DNA of 42,661 nucleotides from Phocaeicola coprocola DSM 17136 (GCF_000154845.1 NZ_DS981498.1:1-42661), one strand, 5' to 3'; counted from the first letter of the stretch, positions 1 through 9,321 are shown. Notes: generated by a model not told the origin, from the letters alone. Translations and numbers: made by a program.

Positions 1-10
1 TTTTCAGAAG

Positions 11-83
11 AGCGGAAGACGGGACTCAAACCCGCGACCCTCAGCTTGGAAGGCTAATGCTCTATCGACTGAGCTACTTCCGC
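11..83 (-). tRNA. tRNA-Gly (anticodon TCC)
   Basis: The reverse complement folds as a 73-nt cloverleaf. The 7-bp acceptor stem is GCGGAAG/CTTCCGC with discriminator T. The D arm contains AGCTCAGTCGATAGAGC, the anticodon loop is CTTCCAA, and the T arm has GGTTTGAGTCC. Anticodon TCC reads GGA. No CCA is encoded. It is followed 8 nt away by tRNA-Tyr on the same strand, so the two are probably co-transcribed. Confidence 0.96.
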
Positions 84-91
84 AATTTTAG

Positions 92-174
92 TGGGCAAAG
101 ATGGATTCGAACCACCGAAGGCGTAAGCCAGCAGATTTACAGTCTGCCCCATTTGGCCACTCTGGTATTTGCCC
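92..174 (-). tRNA. tRNA-Tyr (anticodon GTA)
   Basis: The reverse complement is an 83-nt class II tRNA with a long variable arm. The acceptor stem is GGGCAAA/TTTGCCC with discriminator A. The anticodon loop carries CTGTAAA and the T loop GGTTCGAATCC. It lies upstream of the tRNA-Gly gene in the direction of transcription. CCA is not encoded. Confidence 0.96.
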
Positions 175-225
175 TTTCGCAACTGATTGACTAGTGTTTT
201 TCTCAATTGCGATGCAAAGGTACAA

Positions 226-720
226 CTATTTTTTTAATTTGCAAACAAAATCTATCATTTTTATTGCAGTAATTGCACATTCATCGCCTTTATTGCCTAA
301 TTTTCCTCCTGCTCGTTCTTCAGCCTGTTCCATGTTATTGGTCGTGATTAGGCCGTAAATCACTGGTATATCGGTAGTTGCATTCAGTTGTGTAATTCCT
401 TGAGTTGCTCCGGCGCAAACATAGTCAAAATGTGGAGTATCTCCACGAACTACGCATCCTAAAGCTATTACTGCATCAACTTTTCCACTTTTTATCATTT
501 GTGCTGAGCCGAAAGTTAATTCAAAACTTCCTGGAACTGTTTGTACAAGTATGTTTTCGTCTTTTGCACCATGCTTTTTCAATGTTTTTACCGCACCTTC
601 CAATAATGCGCCAGTTATATTGCTGTTCCATTCTGAGACAACAATTCCAAAACGCATTTGAGAAGCGTCGGGTACAGAGGTGAAATCGTAATCTGATAAG
701 TTGTGATATGCTGTTGCCAT
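226..720 (-). CDS. ribH: 6,7-dimethyl-8-ribityllumazine synthase
   Basis: This enzyme condenses 5-amino-6-ribitylamino-uracil with 3,4-dihydroxy-2-butanone 4-phosphate, the penultimate step of riboflavin synthesis, in the cytoplasm. The 164-aa length is normal for the family. Visible family motifs are FGIVVSEWN near residue 24, VPGSFEL near 62, and GDTPHFDYV near 93, which carries the conserved active-site His. It is the last gene of a minus-strand pair, 154 nt downstream of the TPR gene with a palindromic repeat between them, so co-transcription is uncertain. Confidence 0.96.
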   Translation of the reverse strand: MATAYHNLSDYDFTSVPDASQMRFGIVVSEWNSNITGALLEGAVKTLKKHGAKDENILVQTVPGSFELTFGSAQMIKSGKVDAVIALGCVVRGDTPHFDYVCAGATQGITQLNATTDIPVIYGLITTNNMEQAEERAGGKLGNKGDECAITAIKMIDFVCKLKK

Positions 721-763
721 AATAATTATGTATAAATGATTAGATGAATATGAAATAAAAAAT

Positions 764-836
764 CATTCGGAGTAAAGTTTGAATCTCATGAGCATCCACG
801 TTGATGTATCCGAGATTCTTCGCTTTGCTCCGAATG
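764..836. repeat. Intergenic imperfect palindrome
   Basis: The arms CATTCGGAG...GAATCTC and GAGATTC...CTCCGAATG form a long imperfect stem around a 24-nt centre. It fills half of the gap between ribH and the TPR gene. A motif of this kind (agattcttcgctttgct...gaatgac) recurs in many gut bacterial genomes from memory, so this is probably a dispersed palindromic repeat. A role as an attenuating hairpin is possible. Confidence 0.7.
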
Positions 837-874
837 ACAATACCTTATTATATATGTAATAAATATGCTAGTTA

Positions 875-1552
875 TTATTTGATTGAAGCACGGTCAATGT
901 ATTTATCAATGTCCATTGCCTGGAATGAGTTTGCATATTTTGTTTTAATTTGCTTGTAAGCTTCAACAGCTTCTGCATTTTTACCTTGCTTTTCAAGTAT
1001 CTGACCAGCCTGAAGCAAGTAGATTGGGCTTAAAGTAGTGCTGTTTGCTTTGTCTGCAGCTTTCAGCAATGTTGCAGCTGCTTTGTCAAGCTGTCCCATC
1101 TGAGCATAACAGTTACCCATTGTACCAATAATGGCAGGAGCAACCATATAATCATCTGCGCTGAATTTATCCAGATATTTTGCAGCTTCTTCATACTTTC
1201 CGAGCTGTGCATAGCAAATACCAGCATAAGCATTTGCCAAGTTTCCTGCTTCTGTACCGCTGAATTCATCTGCTATTTTCAGAAAACCTGCGTAACCCAA
1301 GCTGTCACCCTTCAGTGCAGTTTCATAATTGTCGTTGCCAAAATACTGTTCACCTTTGAAAAGTGCCTCAGAAGCTTTCAACTCTTTAGGTTCACCGATA
1401 AAATGTTTGTAAGCCAATGTGCCACATACGATAACAACAATAGCTACTACAATACCTACTAACAGGTTTTTGTACTTTAAAAGGAATGCTTCAGAAGTAC
1501 TCAGTGCTTCATCTACATTCAATGGGTCATGAGTGTGTTTTTGTTCTGCCAT
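875..1552 (-). CDS. TPR-repeat membrane protein (YfgM-like)
   Basis: 225 aa. Residues 1-28 are polar and cytoplasmic, residues 29-52 form one hydrophobic helix (LLVGIVVAIVVIVCGTLAY), and the rest is a periplasmic run of tetratricopeptide-like helices such as GICYAQLGKYEEAAKYLDKF. The layout matches the YfgM/ancillary SecYEG translocon family, which acts in envelope protein traffic in other bacteria; a similar role here is inference. A -7 box TACTTTTG lies at 1613-1620 (minus strand), about 60 nt upstream of the start and divergent from recF. Confidence 0.85.
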   Translation of the reverse strand: MAEQKHTHDPLNVDEALSTSEAFLLKYKNLLVGIVVAIVVIVCGTLAYKHFIGEPKELKASEALFKGEQYFGNDNYETALKGDSLGYAGFLKIADEFSGTEAGNLANAYAGICYAQLGKYEEAAKYLDKFSADDYMVAPAIIGTMGNCYAQMGQLDKAAATLLKAADKANSTTLSPIYLLQAGQILEKQGKNAEAVEAYKQIKTKYANSFQAMDIDKYIDRASIK

Positions 1553-1612
1553 TTTATTTAATTGTTTTTTATTATTTCTCTTCTATTATTTAGTAATTTA
1601 TATTTCGGTCAG

Positions 1613-1691
1613 CAAAAGTAGTTTATTTATGTTTATAAATGAAATTTGCGGGCATGTTTTTTTATCAATCGTGCTTTTATTGCTAATTTTG
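1613..1691. promoter_or_regulatory. Divergent -7 boxes for the TPR gene and recF
   Basis: Two Bacteroidales -7 boxes (TAnnTTTG) point away from each other: TACTTTTG on the minus strand at 1613-1620 and TAATTTTG on the plus strand at 1684-1691. No exact TTTG -33 box is present at 19-21 nt for either, so these rest on the -7 match and position only. Confidence 0.55.
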
Positions 1692-1715
1692 TAGTCTGAA
1701 TTTAGGTTTTGAACT

Positions 1716-2837
1716 ATGTGGCTTAAACGCATCTCTATATTAAACTATAAAAATCTGGAGCAAGTAGAAGTTGCTTTTTCACGTAAAATGAATTGTATAA
1801 TAGGCAAAAATGGGATGGGAAAAACCAATTTGCTGGATGCAGTTTATTATCTTTCGTTTTGTAAAAGTGCTACCAATGCCATTGATTCACAAAATATTTT
1901 GCATGATCGTGACTTTTTTGTTGTGCAGGGGTTTTATGAAACGGACGAGGGAGAGCCCGAAGAAGTATATTGTGGGCTGAAACGCCGTCAGAAAAAGCAA
2001 TTCAAACGTAATAAAAAAGAGTATTCACGCCTGTCAGACCATATAGGGCTGATTCCTCTTGTCATGGTTTCACCGGCCGATTCGTGGTTGATTGCAGGTG
2101 GAAGTGAAGAGCGGCGCAGATTTATTGATGTCGTCATTTCGCAGTTTGACCGTGAATACTTAGAGGCTCTGATCCGTTATAACAAAGCCCTTCTTCAGAG
2201 AAATTCATTGCTTAAAGCAGATGTTGAACCGGAAGAAGAGCTGATGTTGGTGTGGGAGGAGATGATGGCTGCTTCCGGTGAAACGGTATATGCCAAGCGT
2301 AAAGCCTTTATTGATGAATTTATTCCCGTTTTCCAGTCGTATTATTCTTATATTTCCCAGGACAGGGAGCAAGTAAGCTTGTCCTATGAGTCGCATGCTG
2401 CCAAAGGAAATCTTCTTGAACAACTGAAGGAGGTTCGTCAGCGTGATCGTATTTTAGGATATTCTACCCGTGGTATCCATAAGGATGATTTGATAATGCA
2501 GCTGGGAGATTTCCCCATTAAGCGGGAAGGCTCTCAGGGGCAGAATAAAACGTATCTGATAGCGTTGAAGTTAGCTCAGTTTGAGTTCCTGAAGCGTACC
2601 GGAAGTCGTACCACTCCCATCGTATTGTTAGATGATATTTTTGATAAGTTGGATGCTTCTCGTGTTGAGCAAATTGTAAAATTGGTTGCTGGAGACAGTT
2701 TCGGACAAATATTTGTGACCGATACGAACAGAGATCATTTGGATAAAATCTTACGTAAGATCGAAGGAGATTATAAACTCTTTGAAGTTGATGGTGGAGT
2801 TGTATCTGAACGTTGCAATGAAGAGGAGGAAATATGA
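1716..2837 (+). CDS. recF: DNA replication and repair protein RecF
   Basis: An SMC-like ABC ATPase that, with RecO and RecR, loads RecA on gapped DNA and supports fork restart. 373 aa, normal length. The Walker A motif GKNGMGKTN lies near residue 30, the ABC signature-like GSQGQNKTY near 272, and Walker B IVLLDDIFDKLD near 306-317. The start at 1716 fits the family N-terminus (MWLKRISILNYKN) and lies 24 nt after a -7 box. It overlaps the DUF721 gene by ATGA, so the two are translationally coupled. Confidence 0.96.
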   Translation: MWLKRISILNYKNLEQVEVAFSRKMNCIIGKNGMGKTNLLDAVYYLSFCKSATNAIDSQNILHDRDFFVVQGFYETDEGEPEEVYCGLKRRQKKQFKRNKKEYSRLSDHIGLIPLVMVSPADSWLIAGGSEERRRFIDVVISQFDREYLEALIRYNKALLQRNSLLKADVEPEEELMLVWEEMMAASGETVYAKRKAFIDEFIPVFQSYYSYISQDREQVSLSYESHAAKGNLLEQLKEVRQRDRILGYSTRGIHKDDLIMQLGDFPIKREGSQGQNKTYLIALKLAQFEFLKRTGSRTTPIVLLDDIFDKLDASRVEQIVKLVAGDSFGQIFVTDTNRDHLDKILRKIEGDYKLFEVDGGVVSERCNEEEEI

Positions 2838-3124
2838 AGCGGAATAATACAGAACAGGTAGGAGAGGTGTTGCGGCGTCTTCTCAGACAGGAGGGACTTG
2901 AAACTCCTTTGAATGAATATCGGCTGGTTGATGCCTGGAAGGATGTCGTGGGGGAAGCTATTGCTCGTTATACGACTAATATATACATTAAGAATCAAGT
3001 ACTTTTCGTACATTTGTCTTCATCCGTTCTCCGTCAGGAGCTGATGATGAGTCGTCAATTGTTGATTCGTAACCTGAATTCACAAGTAGGAGCACAGGTT
3101 ATTGTAAATATCATCTTCCGTTGA
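2834..3124 (+). CDS. DUF721 family protein
   Basis: 96 aa, basic, matching the DUF721 (DciA-like/Zn-ribbon-less) family. The conserved W-K-x-V-V-G pattern appears as DAWKDVVGEAIARYT, and the C-terminal half has LSSSVLRQELMMSR. DUF721 proteins are found next to recF or dnaA, and DciA members load the replicative helicase. That this member loads DnaB is inference. The ATGA overlap with recF (2834-2837) shows a single operon. Transcription converges with the cyclo-ligase 29 nt downstream. Confidence 0.88.
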   Translation: MKRNNTEQVGEVLRRLLRQEGLETPLNEYRLVDAWKDVVGEAIARYTTNIYIKNQVLFVHLSSSVLRQELMMSRQLLIRNLNSQVGAQVIVNIIFR

Positions 3125-3153
3125 TGATATTCGGTGGAATTTTACATACTCTT

Positions 3154-3714
3154 TTATTTGTTTGGTATGAAAGATTCCTCTTCACTCCACACTTCATCCA
3201 TAGGCTTGTCGAATATTTCGGTAGGGATATACGTACAAATCTGAAAGTGAAAGCAGATACCTATTTTATATGCATTAAGTTGCTTAAGCAGTCGGTCGTA
3301 ATATCCCTTTCCTCTTCCCAGACGATTACCCTGTGAGTCGAATGCTACACCAGGGATAATGGCAAGGTCTATTTTGTCATAGTTGCTTAAAAGTTCACCT
3401 TGAGGTTCTTCTATATTGTAACTGCCTTTTTGAAGATCCTGTTTTCCTGTATAATATCGTAGTTCGAGCTCGTCACCTTTTACAACAGGCAAGATAATGT
3501 TTTTACTATGACTCCATTTTTCGATGAAATCGTGCGTTTGTACCTCATCAGGCAATGAGTAATACATTAATATTGTTTGGGCTTCAGCAAAAAGTGGATG
3601 CCTTTCCAATTTGCTTAGCAGCAACGTAGAGTATGTAGCCAATTCATGATTAGTATACATTTTTTTTTTGTCTGCGATGCAGCGACGTAGTAAACGTTTT
3701 TCTTCTTTTAACAT
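3154..3714 (-). CDS. 5-formyltetrahydrofolate cyclo-ligase
   Basis: Converts 5-formyl-THF to 5,10-methenyl-THF using ATP, salvaging a dead-end folate. 186 aa from the chosen ATG at 3714, which gives the usual start MLKEEKRLLRR; an in-frame ATG at 3738 would add eight residues. Family motifs are the IMYYSLPDEVQTH region, LPVV near the middle, and GNRLGRGKGYYDRLL, the glycine-rich phosphate-binding loop. It is separated from the S41 protease upstream by 220 nt containing a hairpin. Confidence 0.93.
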   Translation of the reverse strand: MLKEEKRLLRRCIADKKKMYTNHELATYSTLLLSKLERHPLFAEAQTILMYYSLPDEVQTHDFIEKWSHSKNIILPVVKGDELELRYYTGKQDLQKGSYNIEEPQGELLSNYDKIDLAIIPGVAFDSQGNRLGRGKGYYDRLLKQLNAYKIGICFHFQICTYIPTEIFDKPMDEVWSEEESFIPNK

Positions 3715-3783
3715 ATTGAGTGAGAGGATTAAGATCAACTAAAAGTAACCGTAATAATTATCTATTATAGAATCTAAATATTT

Positions 3784-3826
3784 AGAGCCTTATCAAACCC
3801 CAGTTTCAGGATAATGATAAGGCTCT
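3784..3826. terminator. Hairpin between S41 protease and cyclo-ligase genes
   Basis: A perfect 12-bp stem, AGAGCCTTATCA / TGATAAGGCTCT, closes a 19-nt loop. On the plus strand it is followed by tttatt. It most likely ends the protease operon and/or insulates the cyclo-ligase gene. The U-rich side faces the plus strand, so its direction is not settled. Confidence 0.65.
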
Positions 3827-3937
3827 TTTATTGTAAATAAAGTAGTCAAGCTTCAGATTCTAAATTCCTTTTTATGGAACTTGAGTTTTGACATACTCTC
3901 TTATTCTTTGAATATTCGTTGAATTAAGACGCTTCGT

Positions 3938-5578
3938 TTATTTTTCTGAAGTTTTTTCTGGAGCTTGGGGGAATGATTCTCCTTTTTCCAGTACTTCAAG
4001 AGCCTTTTGTACAGTCTTATCTGTCAAGTTTGAATAAGTGATGTATGCCTCTATGCCTAACATGTTGTAAATGATGTTTCCATATAAGCTTTCTTCGAAC
4101 AGCTGTTTCGATTTATACATCAGGATATTCCGGCGTTTTAGTCCTTTCTTCTCTGCATATTCAGCGAACTTCTCTAACAGATTTTGAGTTTTTAAATAAG
4201 CTTCCATCTTTTGTGGAGTATCATACTCTTTAAGCTTGTTACGGTTTTTATCTGTATAGTCGAGTGTATAACGGATAATTAAGCCGCGTGTAGCAGCCAT
4301 TCTGTAATATGAAGTCATACCTGTTGTATCTTGTGGAACAAAAATATCCGGCATGATACCACCACCTCCATATACCGTACGTCCTAAGCTTGTATGGTAA
4401 ATTTCTTTTATATTCTGCTTGATACTGTCGGCTGAGAAAAATTCTCCATGTTCGTAACGGGTGATAATGTCCATTTCGTATTCTGCATCATTTCCTTTTT
4501 CATAAGGTTTCTGAATACAACGTCCGGAAGGTGTATAATAACGTGCGATAGTCAATCGGATAGCAGAACCGTCGCTGAATTCGATAGGCTGCTGTACAAG
4601 ACCTTTTCCAAAAGAACGGCGGCCGATAATGGTTCCTCGGTCATTATCTTGAATTGCTCCGGCAAAAATCTCGCTGGCCGATGCAGATCCTTCGTCCATT
4701 AAGACAATAAGTGGCATAGTCTGGCTGCTTCCTGTTCCGTTTGAAGTATAATTTTCACGTGGCGACTTTCTTCCTTCCGTATATACAATAAGTTTATTGT
4801 TCGGTAAGAATTCATTTACCATCTGAATGGCAGCTGCCATATATCCTCCGGTGTTTCCACGAAGGTCTATAATCATACCTTTGCAGTTTGCCTGAGACAA
4901 TTGTGCTAATGCAACCAGCAGCTCCGGATAGGTTGTCTCACCGAATTTGTTGACTTTGACGTATCCGAATTTGTCATTAATCATGTAAGCTGCATCAATA
5001 CTTTTCACAGGTATATCTCCACGTACCACGGTGAAATGAAGAATTTCTTTTTCTCCCGGTCGGTATATACCTAATTTGACTTTACTTCCTTTTTCGCCTT
5101 TTAGACGGCGCATGGCTTCCGAATTGGTCACTATTTTTCCTACGAAGCTAGAATCGTCTACCTCTACGATACGGTCGCCGGCAAGAAGGCCGACTTTTTC
5201 AGACGGACCACCTTGAATTACACTGTTAATATGAATCGTATCATCTTGTATCGTAAACTGAACTCCGATACCACTGAAACTTCCTTTCAGATCTGAATTA
5301 ACAGCTTCCAGATCTTTTGCCGGAATATATGATGAATGCGGGTCCAGTTCGGCAAGGATTTGCGGCATGGCTTCTTCTACCAGATTGAACATACTTACAG
5401 TATCTACATATTGTTCATCGATTATATGCAGCAGGGCATTCAGTTTATTAGAAGATGTATTGATGATTCCCAGCTTGTTGCCAGAAAAATGATTCGTATA
5501 AAACGTTCCTATCAGGATACCAGCTACAAGACAGATAGCCAGTAGGAAAGGCATTAGTCGATTCTTGTTACTACTCAT
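3938..5578 (-). CDS. S41 family C-terminal processing peptidase
   Basis: 546 aa. An uncleaved signal anchor lies at residues 9-28 (PFLLAICLVAGILIGTFY), then a helical region, a PDZ domain (about 90-170; GIGVQFTIQDD, GGPSEKVGLLAGDRIVEVD), then the S41 protease core. The nucleophile serine is in GSASASEIFAGAI and the general-base lysine in RSFGKGLVQ about 25 residues later. This is the CtpA/Prc-type periplasmic protease that trims C-termini of envelope proteins. It is the last gene of a four-gene minus-strand operon, 5 nt after the dCMP deaminase. Confidence 0.94.
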   Translation of the reverse strand: MSSNKNRLMPFLLAICLVAGILIGTFYTNHFSGNKLGIINTSSNKLNALLHIIDEQYVDTVSMFNLVEEAMPQILAELDPHSSYIPAKDLEAVNSDLKGSFSGIGVQFTIQDDTIHINSVIQGGPSEKVGLLAGDRIVEVDDSSFVGKIVTNSEAMRRLKGEKGSKVKLGIYRPGEKEILHFTVVRGDIPVKSIDAAYMINDKFGYVKVNKFGETTYPELLVALAQLSQANCKGMIIDLRGNTGGYMAAAIQMVNEFLPNNKLIVYTEGRKSPRENYTSNGTGSSQTMPLIVLMDEGSASASEIFAGAIQDNDRGTIIGRRSFGKGLVQQPIEFSDGSAIRLTIARYYTPSGRCIQKPYEKGNDAEYEMDIITRYEHGEFFSADSIKQNIKEIYHTSLGRTVYGGGGIMPDIFVPQDTTGMTSYYRMAATRGLIIRYTLDYTDKNRNKLKEYDTPQKMEAYLKTQNLLEKFAEYAEKKGLKRRNILMYKSKQLFEESLYGNIIYNMLGIEAYITYSNLTDKTVQKALEVLEKGESFPQAPEKTSEK

Positions 5579-5583
5579 ATCTT

Positions 5584-6018
5584 TTATTCGTTAGGAGTTA
5601 AATAAACTAGTTCTATATTTGCACGTTTTAGGAGTTCCAATCCATCTTCCAGCCGATATTTTTCAGCAAAAACCACACGCTTTATTCCAGCTTGGATAAT
5701 AAGCTTGGCACATTCTATGCAAGGAGATGCTGTGACATAAAGGGTTGCTCCCTCACTGCTGTTGTTCGATCTTGCTATTTTTGTGATAGCATTGGCTTCT
5801 GCATGCAGTACATAAGGCTTAGTGATGCCATGTTCATCTTCACACACGTTTTCAAATCCCGCCGGAGTACCATTGTATCCGTCAGAAATAATCATTTTGT
5901 TCTTTACTATCAAGGCACCTACTTTTCGCCGGTTACAGTATGAGTTTTCCGACCAGATAGTAGCCATTTGCATATAGCGCTTGTCAAGAATCTCTTGTTT
6001 GTTTTCCGTATTTTCCAT
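5584..6018 (-). CDS. dCMP deaminase family protein (ComEB-like)
   Basis: 144 aa zinc-dependent deaminase. The zinc/catalytic motif HAEANAI (His-Ala-Glu) lies near residue 93 and the second zinc motif PCIECAKLI (Cys-x-x-Cys) near 120. These are hallmarks of the cytidine/deoxycytidylate deaminase fold. By family it converts dCMP to dUMP for thymidylate supply. It is tightly packed in an operon, 6 nt from the lipoprotein gene upstream and 5 nt from the protease gene downstream. Confidence 0.92.
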   Translation of the reverse strand: MENTENKQEILDKRYMQMATIWSENSYCNRRKVGALIVKNKMIISDGYNGTPAGFENVCEDEHGITKPYVLHAEANAITKIARSNNSSEGATLYVTASPCIECAKLIIQAGIKRVVFAEKYRLEDGLELLKRANIELVYLTPNE

Positions 6019-6024
6019 AATATA

Positions 6025-6489
6025 TTAATGTCTGAATTGCATACATGTGGTACGTTCATTGGGCGCAAGGCGCAACATGATATTGTCGCCTTGATAAAAT
6101 TGAACGTTTTTCAGTTTATCTATAAATTCTTTGTTCTTTCCAGAAAGACTTACCGTACATTCTATCTGAGTAATTCTGATAGAACGGTCTTTGGCATTGG
6201 CCTGCCATTTACCGCTATACGTACCATTCTCGATATTGCCCTGAACCGTTCCGTCGTCGTTGAACATAATGCTGAAAGCGTTTATTACTTTCAAATCTTC
6301 AGGCTTAGTATATGTAGGTTTGGCATTGGCATTATAATTATTCCAGTCTATGCCTGTATAATAATTTACCAGTTGCCACTGGCCACTGACAAAAATTTCA
6401 TTTATGTCATCTTCCTGATTGCAACTGCTCAACAAGAAAGGCAGTACAAATAGCAGACAGCGTATATATTTTCTTATATCTAGCTTCAT
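6025..6489 (-). CDS. DUF4847-type lipoprotein
   Basis: 154 aa. The signal peptide CLLFVLPFLLSSC has a lipobox LSSC, with Cys at about residue 23, so the mature protein is a lipid-anchored envelope protein. The remainder looks like a lipocalin/META-like beta barrel: GQWQLVNYYTG, IMFNDDGTVQGNIENGTYSGKW. It resembles DUF4847 from memory. Function is unknown. Its ATG overlaps the TGA of the peptidase gene (ATGA), so translation is coupled to it. Confidence 0.82.
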   Translation of the reverse strand: MKLDIRKYIRCLLFVLPFLLSSCNQEDDINEIFVSGQWQLVNYYTGIDWNNYNANAKPTYTKPEDLKVINAFSIMFNDDGTVQGNIENGTYSGKWQANAKDRSIRITQIECTVSLSGKNKEFIDKLKNVQFYQGDNIMLRLAPNERTTCMQFRH

Positions 6490-9221
6490 TTTATTCCATT
6501 TCGTTTTAGTAATGCGTGAATGGTCGGTTCTTGTCCCCGGAATCGTTTGTAAAGAGTCATCGGGTGTTCAGTACCTCCTTTTGATAAAATATTGTCCCGG
6601 AACGATTGGGCAACATCCTGATTGAATATTCCTTTCTTCTTGAAAACAGAGAAAGCATCGGCATCAAGCACTTCAGCCCATTTATAGCTATAGTATCCGG
6701 CAGAATATCCTCCCGACATGATATGTCCGAATTGTACGGTCATGCATGTTTCCTTTACCGGAGGTAATAATTGCGTGCGTTTCCATGCTTCACGTTCATA
6801 TTCACGAACATCACCGTCGAACGCCTTATCCCGGGTGTACCAAGCCATATCCAGTAATCCGAAACTGATTTGTCGCAGACAAGCGTAAGCAACATTAAAG
6901 TTTGAAGCATCTATAATCCGTTGCAACAATTCTTCCGGAATAGATTCGTTTGTCTGATAATGACGTGCAAATGTATTAAGAAAATCTTTTTCAATGGCAA
7001 AGTTTTCCATTATTTGCGAAGGCAGTTCTACGAAGTCCCAGTAAACATTTGTCCCGCTCATGCTTTTAAAGCGAGTGTTGGCAAATATACCATGCAGCGC
7101 ATGTCCGAATTCATGAAGGAATGTATTCACTTCCGAAAAAGTGAGCAATGCAGGCTTATTGGCTGTCGGTTTGGTAAAGTTCATGGTTACAGAAACATGA
7201 GGACGGCTGTTGGTGCCGTTTGCTTCTATCCATTGCTCTTTGTAGCTTGTCATCCATGCACCAGAGCGCTTTCCCGCACGCGGATGGAAATCAGTATACA
7301 GAACAGCCAGATAACTGCCGTCTTTATCATATACTTCATAAGCCTGTACGTCCGGATGATATACCGGGATGTCTTTATTCTCTTTGAATGAAACACCATA
7401 TAGGCGGGTTGCCAGTCCGAATACACCTTCCTTGACCCTGCTTAACTCAAAGTAGGGGCGAAGTGCTTCCTCGTCGAGATTGAATTTCTCGTTTTTCAGT
7501 TTTTCTGCATAATATGAAAAATCCCACGGCATCAGCTGGAAGTCTTTTCCTTCTGTACGTTGTGCAAGCGCTTCAATTTCTTTCACTTCTTCTCGGGCGG
7601 TTGGTGTATATGCTTCCAGCAGCTGATCGAGTAACTGATATACTCGCTCACTGTTTTCTGCCATACGTTTGCGAAGTGCGTAGTCTGCATAATTCTTAAA
7701 TCCGAGAAGCTGTGCTAGCTGCATGCGCAGATTTACCAATTGTTTTACAACATCCTCATTGTTTTGTTCATTGTCGTGTATACATTGGGTATTGTAAGCC
7801 ATATACAGTTTACGGCGCAATTCGCGGTTCTCACTATATTTCATGAAAGGAACATAGCTGGGTGCTTGCAGGGTAATTATCCAGCCATTTTTCCCTTTTT
7901 CTTTCGCTGTATGAGCCGCAGCTTCTATAATACTTTCAGGGAGTCCTTTCAACTGCTCTTCAGAATCTAAAAGCAACTCGTAGCTATTTGTTTCTTTCAA
8001 ATGGTTTTGTGAGAAACGCAGAGTCAGTGAACTTAACTCTGTACTTATTTTTCTGAATGTTACTTTATCTTCTTCTGACAGGTTAGCTCCGTTTCGTACA
8101 AAACCGTCGTATGTCTTTTCAAGCAGTCGCAATTCTTCCGGAGTAAGCTTCAGGTTCTTTCTTTCTTCGTAAACTTGCTTTACGCGTTCAAAGAGTTTTT
8201 CATTTAAGCTGATATTGTTGCTGTGCTCCGAAAGTAAAGGCATCATTTTCTCTGCAATTTCATCCAGTTCATTGCAGGTTTCAGCACTCATCAGATTAAA
8301 CATCACTGTAGTTACCTGATCCAGTAACTTGCCCGACTGTTCCAGTGCCAGTATTGTATTTTTGAATGTCGGTTTTTCCGGATTCGATATAATATCATTT
8401 ATCTCTTTATCTTCCTGGCTGATTCCTTCCCGGATAGCAGGCTCGTAATGTACAAGCTCTATCTTGTCAAAAGGAACGGTTCCGTGCGGCGTTGTATATG
8501 GTTGTAAAAACGGGTTTTCCATAAATAAAGTTTTTTTATTCTCTTTGTAATTACTTAATGTTTCCATGTCGGGTATATCGATAATTCTTCGGCTCAACCG
8601 GATAACTCCTCCGTCTTTTAGTTCGTTCAGCACTTTCGATACATTAATTCTTGTATCGTCAATCTGTTCTGCAAGGTCTTCCATGCGTATCTGGAGTTTT
8701 TTCTCCCCAGTAGGAGTAATGCACCGGAGTTGCATGAAATTTACTATTTTATCCAGTGTGTCACTTGCATGTGGACTTTTCAGCTTACGGTAGACCGTTT
8801 GTGCCCGGTTACTCAACATATTTAAATAATTGAGCTGAAATATCTCGTATTTATTAAGCTCCGACAGAATATAAGCTTTGTCTATGGTTATGGCATTTAC
8901 ATTTGTATGTGCATAATACGATGCCGTATATTGCGGATACATGCCAAACAGTGAGTAAGGCTCAATGATTTGAGGGCTTTCCAGTGTTTCGTGGATAGTA
9001 TAATGGTAAGTATGGTCTACAGACTCAGCGCGTATTTCACCTTGTAAAATGAAAATGATATTGTTACAATAATCACCTTGTTTTACAATGCGGCTTCCGG
9101 CTGTATACTTCTGAAAATGCAATCTAACTTTTTCCAGTATGGATGTAAAGTCTTCCTTGCATAGTCCTTGAAACAGAGGTAGCAATAAAAGCTTATCGTA
9201 CATAGTGCTTTGCATCGGCAT
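6486..9221 (-). CDS. Crp/Fnr-type regulator fused in frame to M3 metallopeptidase
   Basis: 911 aa, two complete proteins in one frame. Residues 1-233 are a Crp/Fnr regulator: a cyclic-nucleotide-binding-like barrel (KQGDYCNNIIFILQGEIRAE near 46) and a winged helix (MEDLAEQIDDTRINVSKVL near 181). Residues 234-911 are a full-length dipeptidyl carboxypeptidase-type M3 peptidase with zinc motif HEFGHALHG. The peptidase normally starts at MENPFLQPY, here an internal Met at 8520-8522. The junction is only about ten residues and contains an A7 run (8531-8537). The fusion may be real, or two genes whose separating frameshift sits in that run. A -7 box TACTTTTG lies at 9251-9258 (minus strand). Confidence 0.9.
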   Translation of the reverse strand: MPMQSTMYDKLLLLPLFQGLCKEDFTSILEKVRLHFQKYTAGSRIVKQGDYCNNIIFILQGEIRAESVDHTYHYTIHETLESPQIIEPYSLFGMYPQYTASYYAHTNVNAITIDKAYILSELNKYEIFQLNYLNMLSNRAQTVYRKLKSPHASDTLDKIVNFMQLRCITPTGEKKLQIRMEDLAEQIDDTRINVSKVLNELKDGGVIRLSRRIIDIPDMETLSNYKENKKTLFMENPFLQPYTTPHGTVPFDKIELVHYEPAIREGISQEDKEINDIISNPEKPTFKNTILALEQSGKLLDQVTTVMFNLMSAETCNELDEIAEKMMPLLSEHSNNISLNEKLFERVKQVYEERKNLKLTPEELRLLEKTYDGFVRNGANLSEEDKVTFRKISTELSSLTLRFSQNHLKETNSYELLLDSEEQLKGLPESIIEAAAHTAKEKGKNGWIITLQAPSYVPFMKYSENRELRRKLYMAYNTQCIHDNEQNNEDVVKQLVNLRMQLAQLLGFKNYADYALRKRMAENSERVYQLLDQLLEAYTPTAREEVKEIEALAQRTEGKDFQLMPWDFSYYAEKLKNEKFNLDEEALRPYFELSRVKEGVFGLATRLYGVSFKENKDIPVYHPDVQAYEVYDKDGSYLAVLYTDFHPRAGKRSGAWMTSYKEQWIEANGTNSRPHVSVTMNFTKPTANKPALLTFSEVNTFLHEFGHALHGIFANTRFKSMSGTNVYWDFVELPSQIMENFAIEKDFLNTFARHYQTNESIPEELLQRIIDASNFNVAYACLRQISFGLLDMAWYTRDKAFDGDVREYEREAWKRTQLLPPVKETCMTVQFGHIMSGGYSAGYYSYKWAEVLDADAFSVFKKKGIFNQDVAQSFRDNILSKGGTEHPMTLYKRFRGQEPTIHALLKRNGIK

Positions 9222-9321
9222 TTAACTTTATTAAGTTATATTTTAACGTACAAAAGTAGCGAATATTTTGAATGTTTTTCCGGCTTTTACCTTTTTTATC
9301 GTTTCTTTCCGTCTGATAATG

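Noticed and set aside
11..174. tRNA genes as the integration site of the element
   Set aside because: They lie 16 kb from the element, and the 21-bp core does not match any part of them.
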